Origin: Scortum barcoo
Lineage: Eukaryota > Chordata > Actinopteri > Centrarchiformes > Terapontidae
Direction of reading: 5' to 3'
DNA length: 64,000 bases
Assembly: GCA_023238725.1 (NCBI GenBank)
Contig: CM041545.1
Coordinates: 15,777,501-15,841,500, forward strand
The notes under the pieces were generated by a model. The model was given only the letters and a program-made list of their open reading frames with translations, made no database searches and was not told the origin of the DNA. This document shows positions 41,278 to 52,192 of this stretch, piece after piece. Position numbers and translations under genes: made by a program. The first letter of the stretch is position 1; each line of letters starts with the position of its first letter.

Positions 41278-41908
41278 TAACTCTCATGTTTTGGCCTTGT
41301 ACCCATGTTGTTTACACAGCCAGCGGGGAACTCTTTAAGTCTGTAACTCATATATGGAATGAATAGCCGCGATGCAAAAAAAAGGCGTGAAATGGCATCC
41401 TCACCTTGATGCATTTAAAGATCCAGCAATTTCTCAGTTGCTGTGAGCGACAGAGAGCCGAGCGCCTTCCCTCCTGACCTCAGTGAGACGGAGCAGACGG
41501 ACATGAAACATTATCGCAGAAAAACAAAAACAATGAAATCTCCAAATCCCCGTCCTCTGAATGATTCAGGAGGCCAGCAGCTGGACGGTGCAGCGGCTCC
41601 CGTCGTGATCGTATATATTTACTGTGAACCCTTGCTGTTGTTGTGGAGTTTAGAATTTGTAGCTGCACCCTGGACCGTGACCTTTTAGATAAAATATGAT
41701 ACCTGGTAGCCACTGTAGGTTCTTACCTTTTGCTGCAAACAGTGACTGGATAATGTAAATACTTTGGCCTTACCTTGTAAATACTTGGCATTATTTTAAA
41801 TGTCTTGATGTACCAAAGTATGTACTAAAAATGACTACATGATCACTTAACATATGCTTTTTAGGAACTAAATGCTGCTCTTAATTTCTTTCTCTCTGTC
41901 TCTCTCAG

Positions 41909-42033
41909 GGACAACAACTTCATCAAGGACTTTCCCCAGCTAGCCGATGGCCTCATGGTCATCCCCTTACCCGTGGAGGAACAGTGTCGAGGGGTGTTGT
42001 CCGAGCCCCTCCCCAACCTGCAGCTCCTCACAG
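41909..42033 (+). CDS. astn2: astn2 internal exon, MACPF region
   Basis: The acceptor is TCTCTCTCAG and the donor is GTGAGG. One base completes an Arg codon from the previous exon, 41 codons follow, and one base is passed on. The peptide reads 'DNNFIKDFPQLADGLMVIPL' and continues 'PVEEQCRGVLSEPLPNLQLL'. This is a characteristic ASTN2 stretch; ASTN1 has a clearly different sequence at the same place. It belongs to the N-terminal part of the membrane-attack-complex/perforin fold, which in astrotactins is not known to form lytic pores. Confidence 0.95.
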
Positions 42034-43242
42034 GTGAGGGTGTGAGAGTTTTGGGAGGTGGAAGTTTTTTTTTTTTTTTCCTTTTTCTAACACCTGCCTG
42101 TCGCTGCTGTTGAGAGTAATAGACAAACAGACTTGAATCATTGCCTTTTACAGTGGCAGCTCTATTATCTCTCTACGAGCCGTTCATATGCAGCGCAGGA
42201 ATAATTCAGGGGCGACTGCAGCCCGACGCGGCTCACTAAAGAAGAGAAAAACATGTTTGTGTTAAACAAATCATGTCTGTGGACATGAAAAAAAAAAACA
42301 TGGCCATGAGGCTCTGCAGTCTAAGCCTATTTTAACATTTGTTCAGCCCTGAGAGATGTGCTTTGTGACATGCATGCTAGTTTGTTTAAAGAAAAAAAAG
42401 GGGGGGCTAGGGTTAGTCTTTCACTTTTCCTCTGTGCTGTTGTGCATTTTAACCCAAAACCCCCTCTCAAAATGCCATAGTCAACGCCAAGTGCTATGCA
42501 TATCCGAACAAGCATTCTGGGCCTTGTAAACTCTAACGCTTAACCTCCCGTTTCATCCTTTTATTTAGGAGGGGGGAGGGAGGGGGAGTCACTTAGACAT
42601 TTGGCTCGAAACCTGCACCTCCACCTCTGCTCCCTAATCCCCCCATTAGCTAAATTGGCATTCAGTCCACATTGACCCCTGAGATGTTTCCGTGGGTTCT
42701 GCTTTCACCAGAATTGGACACACGCACAACACACACACATAGAAACTAAATTGCCCTTTTTCACTGTGCATGAACGTCTCAGGTGTAAAACGCTTTTCCA
42801 GAGGCACGGGATCAAAGCTCCCGTAAGCTTTTTTTTTTTTTCTTTTTCCCTTGCTCTTCACTTTTGTGGCTTTAGTTCTAAACTGCTGTGAAAGTTTGGT
42901 AATTGAATTGCAGAGAAAGGCGAGATTGCTCCCACTTCTAATGTCAGCAATCCAATTGGAGTTCAAGTTGCACTATATATCTGCCATTGATCCGGGCGCA
43001 GCTGGGATATGGGCTGTGATAATAAACGGCGTTAAGCCAATAATGGATAATAACAGACCTGCAATAAACTGTCCAAATGAAATGATGGATTTCATTCATG
43101 TATTCATTTATTTTGAATTTCAGCTGATATTACAAAACCCGAGCCTTGTTATTTCTTTTAAACTGTTGTGTTTGTTTGTCTTTCTCGACCCTCTGTCTTT
43201 GTTTTTTTTAATCCCCGTTCCCTCTTTTTCTGTCTTTCTCAG
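42034..43242 (+). other. astn2: astn2 intron, about 1.2 kb
   Basis: The intron runs from GTGAGG to TTTCTCAG. It holds poly-T and poly-G stretches (42065, 42395, 42570) and a short CA run near 42730. At 42860-43095 there is a repeat-free block with several AATAA, CCAAT/ATTGG and TAAT cores that could be a conserved regulatory element. No exon is seen. Confidence 0.85.
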
Positions 43243-43347
43243 GGGATGCCCAGTTCAGTGAGGCGGTGGGCTATCCTATGGTTCAGCAGTGGAGAGTGCG
43301 CAGCAACCTGTACAAAGTCAAACTGAGCTCCATCACCTTATCTACAG
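43243..43347 (+). CDS. astn2: astn2 internal exon, MACPF region
   Basis: The acceptor is TCTTTCTCAG and the donor is GTGAGC. Two bases complete the Gly codon from the previous exon, 34 codons follow, and one base is passed on. The peptide reads 'DAQFSEAVGYPMVQQWRVRS' and then 'NLYKVKLSSITLST'. The G-Y-P-M-V-Q-Q-W-R-V-R-S-N-L-Y core is typical of ASTN2. The following intron is only 237 bp (43348-43584) and holds a TCTG run near 43428. Confidence 0.95.
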
Positions 43348-43584
43348 GTGAGCGTCTGAATAATTTGATTTCTACCTCAAAGCACCACCTGTCAGCGTAT
43401 ACAGCTTTGGCGTATGTACTTGCGCTGTCTGTCTGTCTGTGCTCTTGATAGATCTTGATTTTGATGTAAATCACACATTCAGAGCGTCACATTTCTATCA
43501 TAAACCTGACCTTAATATCCACCCCATCCACCCCAACCCGAAATGCAAAATCACAGTTCTTCCATCTCCTTCTCGCACTGCTAG

Positions 43585-43764
43585 GCTTTTCTAAGGTGCT
43601 GAAGACGCTGTCGGGAGATAGCACGCGCGAGGAGCTCATGGCTTTCCTCCAGGAGTACGGCAGCCACTACGTGTCCGAAGCCCTGTACGGCTCCGAGCTC
43701 AGCTGCAGCATCTACTTCCCCAGCAAGAAGGCCCAGCAGCAGCTCTGGCTGCAGTACCAGAAAG
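43585..43764 (+). CDS. astn2: astn2 internal exon with MACPF signature
   Basis: The acceptor is 'cactgctag' and the donor is GTGAGC. Two bases complete a Gly codon, 59 codons follow, and one base is carried over. The exon starts 'FSKVLKTLSGDSTREELMAF' and contains Y-G-S-H-Y (codons at 43656-43670) followed six residues later by G. This is the MACPF signature Y/W-G-T/S-H-F/Y-x6-G-(G), with Ser in place of the last Gly. It ends 'KKAQQQLWLQYQK'. Third positions are strongly GC-rich. Membrane insertion has not been shown for astrotactins, and the motif marks the fold only. Confidence 0.96.
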
Positions 43765-46700
43765 GTGAGCGCGCCGACAGACGGGAGAGGGGAGGGAGGT
43801 GAAGAATGCACAAAGGCTAAAGTCTTGAGAGATGGAGATGCCGTCCTCACATTCTATATACAGTATTGATTTTTTTTTTTCGTAGAGGGGAAATCTCTCA
43901 AAGGCAGGGAGATTTATCATTTTGAATTTTAACAAGGATGGAGCTGAGTCGTGGTAAAAGAGTGGTAACTTCAGGAGTGACGGGGCTGCTGTCAAATGCA
44001 AGCGATTTCAACTACACTGCGAACAGGAGCCGTTATATTTGTTATAATTTAGCGCATACTTCCTCTGACTATGAACTAAACTGGGTTATGTTTAAAGACT
44101 TCATCCTCTCTTAATTCGCCTCCTGGTTAAAGGCTGCATAAGCTGCATGAATTGAATTAAACATCAGCGTGACTTACAGTAACAGCATCCCAAAAGCATC
44201 TCGCAGCACTGTTCCATTTAAACAGTGTTTCTTTTTTTAATCCTGTTTAGTGGTGATCCAAAAAAGTACAGATTTTCAGTGCAGGCGCTTGATTGGCACC
44301 TGGGTTTCAAAATGAATACTATTGCACACAAGTTTACCTTGTAGAGGAAAAAAAGGTAGAAATATATTTTAGGTCAAGGAGCACCAGGATTCAACACCCA
44401 CACCCTTTAAAAGAAGTAACAAATCTGTTTTCAATGCCAACACGCTTTATGGCAAGGACAGGACCCGTGTGTCACAGAGGAACACTGCAGTGGGTGGTTT
44501 TATTCATGAGCATTCAACTTGACAGAAACATATGAGTGAAATCAGCCAATCACAAAAACATTCATATTCCTGACTCTTGACCTTCTACGACACTTTGTGC
44601 TTCGTCGAGTATGTTTACTCAAGTGTAGTGTTGAGCTACTTGTACGTGATTATCTAATTTTCTTTTGCTACTTCTGACTTTTTGACACCACATGACAGAG
44701 ATATTGTACATTTTACTTTGCACTTCACTCCATTTATTTGACAGCTTTATCCGCTCGTTACACTTTATACGTTAGATTTAACAAACAAAACCAATCATTG
44801 ACTTTAAGTTACCCAACTTCAGATAGATGAAATTAGATCTCAAATAATATTGCAATGCTTACATGTAAATTCATCAATATTAATCCAATAATAGAATATG
44901 TTTGTTATTATTACAGCGCCCATCCGGCTGCATGAGCTCTTATATTTTTGAATCTTTACCTACATTTTGCTGAAAATTGTTCTGTCATTCTGATTTTGAA
45001 TGCAGGACTTCTACTTATCCCTGACTATTCATATTCATTTTTTACTTTTACTGAAGTGATCTGAATACCTCTTCCACCACTGACTTTAAGCGATGAAAAG
45101 TAAGCTTCCTGCTTTTGAAAATGATATTCATTGTGGTTTTAAGAAGCGTCATTACTATCGGTATGATTTTTGGCCCTATCGCACATCGCTGCTTACAGCA
45201 TAAATTAAAAAAAAAAATGTTCAAATGGAACTCTACCAGACAACTGTTGTGAAAGAGGTTTGCTTTTACAAGTTAAAGGTCACAGTACACAGACTCCATA
45301 AAAGCAAACATGAATGGTATGAAGAAAAAATTGCCTCCAGTATTTTGTTTGTTTCATAAATGTTTATTGCACTCAGATAATCAACAATACAAACATGGAT
45401 TTGACTACACAGAGGTGTCCGTAATGTGTTCAACACATCGTAAAATTCACAGCCTCCAAAGGACATAACATCTTCAACACACAGGAGTTTGGTTCATGGA
45501 CATGTTGCAGCGTTACGATCCAACAGAATGAATAAACTGAAAAAAGTAGGAGAGGAAATTCTTTCCATTGAAGTTTAACAAAAATGTATTCAGATAATGT
45601 GAGACACTCTGAAGTTCAGCACACTAACACAAGGACACTTGATTTTCTTTTCTGTCACTGTTAAAAGTTTGAATATTCTCTAGCAATGACTACTTCTAGT
45701 GACAACTTGAAGAGTGTAAGCAATGAAAAAGAAAAACCCATTCTGATGGCAAGGTTGACATGCAGCTAAGACAGTGTTGAATTAAAATCTATTAAGAGTG
45801 TTGATATAACATGGCCCGACAATGAAACAAACACGTCGTGTAAAAGAAAAATGCACAATACGACTGTGCTAGACTCTAGCTGATACTTATATTCGGTCTT
45901 ATCTTTTTTTCTCCTCATCATTTTATGGAGAAATATCAAAACCACTTATTGTTTACAATACACGTTGATTCTCATATGTATACTCGTGTGTTGCATGTAA
46001 CAGGGCTCCAGGTGCAGAGTTAAGGTCAGCTTTGTGAAATTATTTCTTTTTAAGGCTGAAACAGTCAGTATGCGATACGCTCTTCTGAGCAAACCTGGAC
46101 TGGAAGATGTGGATTGCCTCAGGAGAGGCCTATTTATCATTTATGACTTTATCAAATATTCTGTCTATTGAGTATTGATGGGCGGGTTTCAATGATTAAC
46201 TTGATTCCCCATATTTAGGCCACTAAATATTCTGATTATCTACCTGAAAGCATATTTCAGTGCTTCATAATGACTCAAAAATCCACCAAATCTACATGGT
46301 AAAATAATAAATAAAATACATGCAGACACAGATGAATTTAATGTCGATTAACACTAGCACTAACAAGGAGATCACTGTATATGGCTGTTGTCTTCACCAT
46401 ATCTACCAACGCCAGAGAACTCAGATTGCAAGTCGTCTCGTGTTGAATAAAAACCTGAGGGAGACATAGCAACACAGAACCAACAACCCCGGCACAACAA
46501 AGCCGAGTTTGGTGTGCGATGCTGAAGTTTTTCCTCATCATTATCCTAGCAGTGCTATTCTGAACACTCCTGCCAGTGATCCCCTGTGAAGATTTGCGGA
46601 AACACGAGCCAGGCGTGTGGAAACCGTGGCGGGGGGAAGTGTTTGTCTGGAATAAGCGTCAGGTTTGAACAAAGTCTGTAAACATCACTCGTGTTTTAGA

Positions 46701-47641
46701 TGTCTGCTGTACCTTCACGCTTCATGCGGTCTGGCCGCTGGAGCTATTTAGCACCGGCTGTATTGGCATAGCCACAAAAAGTCATTTCTAAATGGTTATG
46801 TGATGTAACTGAAGGTAAGGGAATAGAAGGGACAGAGCCTTGAAATTTTAAAGGGTATTCCAAGTGACATCTGCGTCCTCAGAAATTTGCTACTCTGTTA
46901 ATAATGGACACATTTTGTCTGAGAAATAGCACTGAAACTAGGAGCTCACATACTGTCGGTCAGACAAAAAGTGAGCAGAATGCGGATGCAGAGGCCTGAA
47001 ATTTTTGTGAGATGTATAACTGAGCAGAGCGGCTAGAATATCGAATCCCGAGCAGATGACAGGAATTGAATCTTGCAGACGGTTACCTCGATCTGCAGAG
47101 ACATAAGCTGGGCTCTTGCTGGGAAGTCACTTGGAGGAGGTTGAATGAATTCACACAGAAAGATAAAAGGGCATCTCGATCAGAAACTGAAAAGATCAGT
47201 TAACATGATACACTCAGGTTGTGGTTGATACACACAGGCTACATATTAAGTGTTAATAAGAACTCAAAAATCATTATAACACAGTCTGGAAATGAAACAT
47301 CAGTAACACCAGTTCTGATTGCATTATCTCAGTTACCCTTAAAACAATTTCCCAGCAATGTCAGCAAAACACAAACCCACAGAGCCCCAGAAAATGGCCC
47401 ATCACCTTCGCTCTCCTTCCCGCCTTACTTGTAGGTAACTTAATATTCCCTGAATGTTACTGAACGCAATTCAATGAATGCTGATACTTGGTTTCTGTTT
47501 TGCCATTAGCTAACTGCAGAGTAAACTTTAAAACTGCCCGCTGCAATCAGCAACATCACTGTTGGTCTGTGCTACTAAAACACTAGGAAACAATGTTGTG
47601 TCAATAATAAAGTGCTTCACAGGCCAAAAGCCTTTGTATGC
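43765..47641 (+). other. astn2: astn2 intron, part before trim32
   Basis: First part of a 14.4-kb intron (43765-58152). It opens with GTGAGC. A fish-type interspersed repeat lies at 44605-45082. The remaining sequence is AT-rich with no exon. TTTATT at about 45360 could act as a distal minus-strand poly-A signal for trim32, but nothing ties it to that gene. The open frame at 45266-45466 (minus) has no recognisable family. Confidence 0.8.
44605..45082. repeat. Fish interspersed repeat, hAT-like non-autonomous element
   Basis: The segment contains 'tactcaagtgtagtgttgag', 'tttgctacttctgacttttt', 'ctccatttatttgacagct', 'aatgcaggacttctactt' and ends 'gatctgaatacctcttccac' plus CACTG. This order and wording match a repeat seen very often in percomorph genomes. 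Read inward, the right end is CAGTGGTGGAAGAGG, which resembles hAT terminal repeats. The left terminus is not visible, so this copy is probably truncated. No transposase is encoded. Confidence 0.6.
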
Positions 47642-47647
47642 TTTATT
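47642..47647 (-). promoter_or_regulatory. trim32: trim32 candidate poly-A signal (AATAAA)
   Basis: TTTATT on the plus strand is AATAAA on the minus strand, 521 bp after the trim32 stop codon. It is the first canonical hexamer found downstream. A weaker ATTAAA-type hexamer lies closer, near 47935. Cleavage would fall some 15-30 bp beyond (lower coordinates). Longer 3' UTR forms cannot be excluded. Confidence 0.5.
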
Positions 47648-48167
47648 TCAAACATAAGTACATGTTCATTTTCAGCTCTTTTTCTTCCTTTTGCAAAGCT
47701 GAGCCAAACCAGTGAAAGCCATGCAACAAAGACAGTCAGGCTGAGTGGTGGATTTAGCACTCAATAATAAGAGTACTTTGTGCCTGCATTAGCTTTGACA
47801 CCCATGGCTTCTTTCTCTTGTAGTAATGTGAAAACTTGTGCCAGTATTTTTTGATGAAAAAAAGTTTGCAATGTCTGTTTTTGTGTTGTGATCCATTGAC
47901 ATAAATCAGGTTAGAGGCAGCTTAAGTAGCTGATTTTTAATTTGAGGTATTAAATAAAAATCCAGTAGGCTTTTTGCTGAACCAAACTGCCTTGAACATT
48001 CATATCATAACCCACTGAAAGCTGGAGTGAGCACTGTTTGGACAGCAGCCAAACTAAAGTGACAGATAACAGTGTCTTTCTACCTTTTACAAACTTCAGC
48101 ACATACCTACCTACACATATCAACTAAACCTCTGATACTCATGTGCAGACACACTGGATTTGCTCCT
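47648..48167 (-). other. trim32: trim32 3' UTR (inferred)
   Basis: AT-rich stretch between the stop codon and the candidate poly-A signal on the minus strand. It has no open frame of note and no repeats. The extent is inferred from the hexamer position. Confidence 0.45.
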
Positions 48168-50225
48168 CTAGGAAGTGGAAGAGTGCCTCCTTTGAATGTA
48201 CGTGTAGACTTTGACACAGTGGTCCCAACAATCCAGCACCAGCAGTTGTCCTTTCTGGGTGGTGGCCACTCCCACAGGGCAGGTCAGTCCTTCCTGGATG
48301 AGAATTTTGTATCCACCCTCTTTGGGAAACTGGAGGATTTCTTTTCTGCCGCTGTCTGTTACCAGCAAATCCCCATTGGCATCCACACACATGCCGGTGA
48401 TGCAGCGGAAGTCCTCCGTCTCTGAGAAGAAGTGGCTGAGCTGCTTGCCTAGCTGGCCATCGGTATCCACTGAGCCGATGGAGAAGCCACCCTCCAGGTG
48501 GGGCTCATTGTGGCGCTTCTCAAAGTTCAGGGCCAGGCCCTGCGTGAAGTAGACTGTTCCAGCTGCATCACATGTCACAAACTTTGGCCGCACAGCAGAG
48601 CACAGTCGGTTGTAGCTCACCACACCTACGTTGCGGTCCACTGCTAGGCACCACAGCTTGCCACCTTCCACGTCTGACACCACAAACTGACCTGACGGCA
48701 TGGCAGTAATGCCCCAGGGTTTGATCAGCTGGTTCTTATGACAAGCCACACAGTGTCCATCCATGGTGTAGACCTTAACAGAGTTGTCATAGTTGTCTGT
48801 GACCCCAATCAGGCCTTGAGGAGTGACAGCAATGGATAAGGGGATGAGGTTGGGCAGGTCAGCCCCAAGGAAGCTCAAGACGAAGTTGTCAATGCTACTG
48901 GCGTTGCGACGGATTTCGCGCTGAAAACCTTTGCGATTAAAGATCTGGATGCGGTAGTTGCCGCGGTCAGCCACCAGGACCTCACCTTGTGGTGTTACAC
49001 AGATGCTGACTGGTAAGTTGAACATGCCTGGAAGAGTCCCCTTGCAGCCCATCTTTTTCACAAACTGGCAGACTGGGGGGGCTGCACTTGCCCCAGCTCC
49101 TCCAGGCGATCCCCCACCTGCATCCATGGACTTTGACTTGAAGGTACCTGGTGAACCACAGACTGTCTCCTCCGCCGCTGCAACCATGTCGATGTCTCGG
49201 TAAAGATCCAGTGAAGGCCCCGTTGCACCACCTGTAGCTCCTACTGCCCCAGCTACACTATCTATGTCACCCTCGAGTGCAATTTCCAGCCCAGTCTCCT
49301 CATCATCTATATTGACAGTATAAGTATTTGTGGTCACTTGGCCCACTTCTACAGGTTTTGAGTGCTCTGTTCTGACCAGCTGTGGCTCCTGCAGCTGAAA
49401 CGTGGTGGGCAAGCTGGTCCTCAGGTCCAGCTCATCATCGTCACTGCCGCCGCTGTCATCCTTTAGCAGAGCAATATCACTCTGCCTCACCAGCATTGTC
49501 AGATAATCACAGCGTGACACCACTTTCACCTCTGCGATGTTAAGGCTGTATGTCTGCTCCTCCAGGACCTGCCCATTTAGCTTTTCTATGTCTGCCATGG
49601 AAGCTGTGAATGTCCTTCGAGACCTCCGGAGTTCATCTTGAATCCGTTGCTCAGCTGCAGTGTAGTCCTGCTGCACTGCTTGGTACTTTAGCCTCAAGGA
49701 CTTGGAAATGTTTTCTATAGCTGTCTTTTTCTTCTGAATTTCGCCCATAACATCACGCAGGGCCGTCAGTTTTCCACCCAGTTCTTTACGACGCTGTTCA
49801 GCAGCCACCCGAATCGGCTGGACTGAGTGGCCCTGATGCAGGTGGCCCTCACCTTTGCAGAGCTCACAGAGGACTGTGGCGCAATCGTGGCAGTACTGCC
49901 GTGGTAGGCGGTTGCAGCAGGACTTGCACATTAGGGCGGCGGCAGCGGCACTGCAGGATGTAGTGCAATCTATGATCTTGAGCACAGTCAGATTATCGGC
50001 CAGCTGGGAGATGCTGCTCATACGGGACACCTTGCTACAGAAGGGGCAGCGCACACCGTTGATTGTATTAGCCAACAGCTTCTCTAGACACTGCCGGCAC
50101 ACTGTGTGGCCACACTGCAGGAGTTTGGGTCTCATTTGTTCCTGGTTGTACGTCTCCAGGCATATAGGGCATTCAAGAACCTCCCTCATTAGGTCAGGGT
50201 CCAGCGTGGGAGCTGCTGCTGCCAT
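48168..50225 (-). CDS. trim32: TRIM32, RING/B-box/NHL E3 ubiquitin ligase
   Basis: Full-length TRIM32 of 685 residues in one coding exon (the human protein has 653). The start at 50225 has a strong context (A at -3, G at +4) and lies 12 bases after a splice acceptor, so the longer frame from 50258 is intronic. Domains: C3HC4 RING (C19, C22, C38, H40, C43, C46, C60, C63); B-box at about 100-133; coiled coil at about 138-240; low-complexity acidic then Gly/Ala/Ser-rich linker at about 255-385; six-bladed NHL propeller at about 390-680, with 'GMFNLPVSICVTPQGEVLVA' and 'WGITAMPSGQFVVSDVEGG'. Asp518 matches the human Asp487 that is altered in limb-girdle muscular dystrophy. In known vertebrates the protein ubiquitinates muscle and signalling proteins and acts in muscle upkeep and neural differentiation. 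The gene is antisense inside an astn2 intron. The extra length compared with human is mainly in the linker. Confidence 0.97.
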   Translation of the reverse strand: MAAAAPTLDPDLMREVLECPICLETYNQEQMRPKLLQCGHTVCRQCLEKLLANTINGVRCPFCSKVSRMSSISQLADNLTVLKIIDCTTSCSAAAAALMCKSCCNRLPRQYCHDCATVLCELCKGEGHLHQGHSVQPIRVAAEQRRKELGGKLTALRDVMGEIQKKKTAIENISKSLRLKYQAVQQDYTAAEQRIQDELRRSRRTFTASMADIEKLNGQVLEEQTYSLNIAEVKVVSRCDYLTMLVRQSDIALLKDDSGGSDDDELDLRTSLPTTFQLQEPQLVRTEHSKPVEVGQVTTNTYTVNIDDEETGLEIALEGDIDSVAGAVGATGGATGPSLDLYRDIDMVAAAEETVCGSPGTFKSKSMDAGGGSPGGAGASAAPPVCQFVKKMGCKGTLPGMFNLPVSICVTPQGEVLVADRGNYRIQIFNRKGFQREIRRNASSIDNFVLSFLGADLPNLIPLSIAVTPQGLIGVTDNYDNSVKVYTMDGHCVACHKNQLIKPWGITAMPSGQFVVSDVEGGKLWCLAVDRNVGVVSYNRLCSAVRPKFVTCDAAGTVYFTQGLALNFEKRHNEPHLEGGFSIGSVDTDGQLGKQLSHFFSETEDFRCITGMCVDANGDLLVTDSGRKEILQFPKEGGYKILIQEGLTCPVGVATTQKGQLLVLDCWDHCVKVYTYIQRRHSSTS

Positions 50226-50237
50226 TGTGGTCCTTTC
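50226..50237 (-). other. trim32: trim32 exon 2 5' UTR segment and acceptor
   Basis: On the minus strand a pyrimidine tract (CCTTTTGTTTTTTTTCTCAC) ends in TCAAG at 50238. The exon then starts GAAAGGACCACA before the ATG. This matches the two-exon structure of mammalian TRIM32, in which the entire coding sequence sits in the second exon. Confidence 0.7.
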
Positions 50238-52090
50238 CTTGAGTGAGAAAAAAAACAAAAGGAAGCATGTTTTGTAATATTCTTTTTGAATTCAATGTGA
50301 AATCCTACTGAAACTATAATGTCACTAACTCAAGTGAGTGAACAACTGTATGTCTACCATGTTCAATTTGTGATGCCTCACAGCTGTGTATTATGTTTGA
50401 TGCAGGAAAAATTTGATGCAATCATTGTGACAATAAGTGATAAAGTCCCAAACATTGCCACAGACCAAAAATCAGTTGGCCAGTTTGCAGCCTATTTTCT
50501 AGGCAAATAAATCACCGTGTGGCCTGCTAGCTTGCTCTTCTCTGTAGCTGTAGTTGTTGCAGTGTAGCTGCACAAAGCGAAAAACTATTCATTGATGAAA
50601 AGTATTTAACATCAGTCCACAGGGTGTGCAGTATTGGGGAAGCTATCAGTTACTTCTTACCGGAAGAAGCTGAAGTATTGCAAAGCTATCTCAGGGAGAA
50701 ATCTAGTTTGGTTAACTCAAACTATTGAGACAAACTACTTTGTATAAAAACGATCAAAGTCACAAAGCACTTGATATGAAATTATAACAAAATGTAATAC
50801 ATTAGTACATAAGTACATACTGTAGTACATAACAGCAAAAAATCCCCCTCAATTGAGTTGACAGAAAAAAGTGCGAGTGACACCGACAGTGAAAAGTGGT
50901 GGTATGCCACTGGTATTTCAGCCATATTTGCCGATCCCTGGAGTGGTATTCTGCTCTTGTTCGACCATTAAAGGCGTGTTCAGTCTAAACAAAGCTTTAG
51001 TGGCGTGAAAGGAGCTTCCGCTGTGCCAGTAGTGGTTCAGTGGCATGCCGCTCATCCTCTGCTGTGCCATTTCCTGAAGGCATGTTCATTTTTGGGAAAA
51101 CACCACTTTGGGGTAGCACCAGCGGTATCCCACCAGCCACTTTTCTCTCATGGCGCAACTGCAAAGTACCCACTTGTTCACGGGTCGTGCATAAATCAAA
51201 ATGAATAAAATATCCCACTATTCATAGGAAAGCGATGATGCACTACACAAAGGTCAAGTGTGTGGTTGGTGGCTGCCTGATGAATGTATTGTCTGGACAT
51301 GCTTTCACAGCGGACAGGATGAAAGAAAAAAGACAGCAGGGCTGATAAAAGGAGGTTCAATTACAATGGAGAAGGTAAAATAAAAAGGATAGAAAAAAAT
51401 GTCTCTTTTTATTGGCCAAAATTGCTTGTAGTGGTTAGCAGTAGGTTGCATTGTTTTGGTAGCTACATTAAAAATGGCTAATAAGTTGTTTAACTAATCG
51501 AATCACTGTGCAAATATGAATGTTGTTGAATTACCAGCAAACTACTGCAAAATACAGTCAAACTTCAAGTTTAATGACATGTAGCTCACTGCTCCCCAAC
51601 GCTGAGGGGGTGTTGTTGCCTAACATTAATAACAACTGACTGCAGCCTCTTGCTGACAAAAACAGTGAGCTTACACGATGATAATGACAGCTGATTGTTG
51701 AATAGTTGATCATTTATCAGTTAACTTACTGGTGCACCATCGCTCCACAGAAAAAAAAAAAGAAAGACATGACTAGCATTGTGACAGGCAAGCTAACTAG
51801 GTCACATCTGAGGGCACCACCGAGCTCCCTCGATGCTCAAAAACAGACTGACCTTGCAGTGCACACTTACTGACTAATTAAACCGAGACTCTCCTCATTC
51901 TGGACAATAACTCGGAGGCCTCTCGACCAAAACAACAAACGATAAAGCCCCTTGTGACACACACACACACACACCGCGGCGGTGATATTTAACATTATCA
52001 CGGGGCTGCTTTTAACGGACGAGCGGCTAAGTAAGATAAATAAATATGCGTCTCGTCGTGCCGTTCGTCTTTTGTGCCTTCAGACGTTAC
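50238..52090 (-). other. trim32: trim32 intron 1 (inferred), about 1.85 kb
   Basis: This lies between a donor (AAAAG/GTAACG at 52091/52090, minus strand) and the acceptor at 50238. It contains a segment at about 50890-51150 with imperfect inverted ends ('aaaagtggtggtatgccactgg' on the left; the right end read inward is 'aaaagtggctggtgggatac'). This may be an unidentified small transposon. A CA run lies at 51959-51973. No coding sequence is seen. Confidence 0.6.
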
Positions 52091-52180
52091 CTTTTCCTCA
52101 GTGTTAGCTGGCTGGAGGGACAGAGGTTTGGATGGGCGTGCTGCGTCTCTGCCCCGCTGCAGCTGCCACACTGAGAGACC
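52091..52180 (-). other. trim32: trim32 noncoding exon 1 (inferred)
   Basis: The 3' border is set by a good minus-strand donor (CTGAGGAAAAG/GTAACG). The 5' limit is a guess based on the promoter motifs at 52193-52261. No in-frame start codon links it to the coding exon, which fits a 5' UTR exon. Transcript data would settle the exact start. Confidence 0.5.
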
Positions 52181-52192
52181 GCAGTGTCGTCA

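Larger units (their letters stand above)
20993..41908 (+). other. astn2: astn2 intron, about 20.9 kb
   Basis: This is the largest complete intron in the window. No exon was found, and the flanking exons join in phase (…TFR/DNNF…). Contents include CA-rich arrays (25261-25360, 25501-25530, 41246-41277), a 62-bp inverted repeat (arms 25201-25262 and 27694-27755), a Tigger remnant (27901-28611), a GA-rich run (32292-32367), a repeat-poor block with many homeodomain-type motifs (32880-33520), a decayed LINE (34650-35090), and poly-A or poly-T tracts at 26031, 33966 and 40847. Segments at 22550-22960 and 30690-30890 have unusual composition, but I cannot assign them. The remainder is ordinary AT-rich intron. 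Confidence 0.85.

Noticed and set aside
45266..45466. 66-residue minus-strand frame with mixed composition
   Set aside because: Not identifiable as a host gene or a known element; too short to support.
48072..49203. Plus-strand open frames opposite trim32
   Set aside because: Shadow frames of the conserved trim32 coding sequence; no independent gene signal.
50226..50258. N-terminal extension of TRIM32 (MFFFSLKERTT)
   Set aside because: The extra codons lie in a pyrimidine tract and splice acceptor on the minus strand, and the downstream Met has a strong start context and matches the family N terminus.
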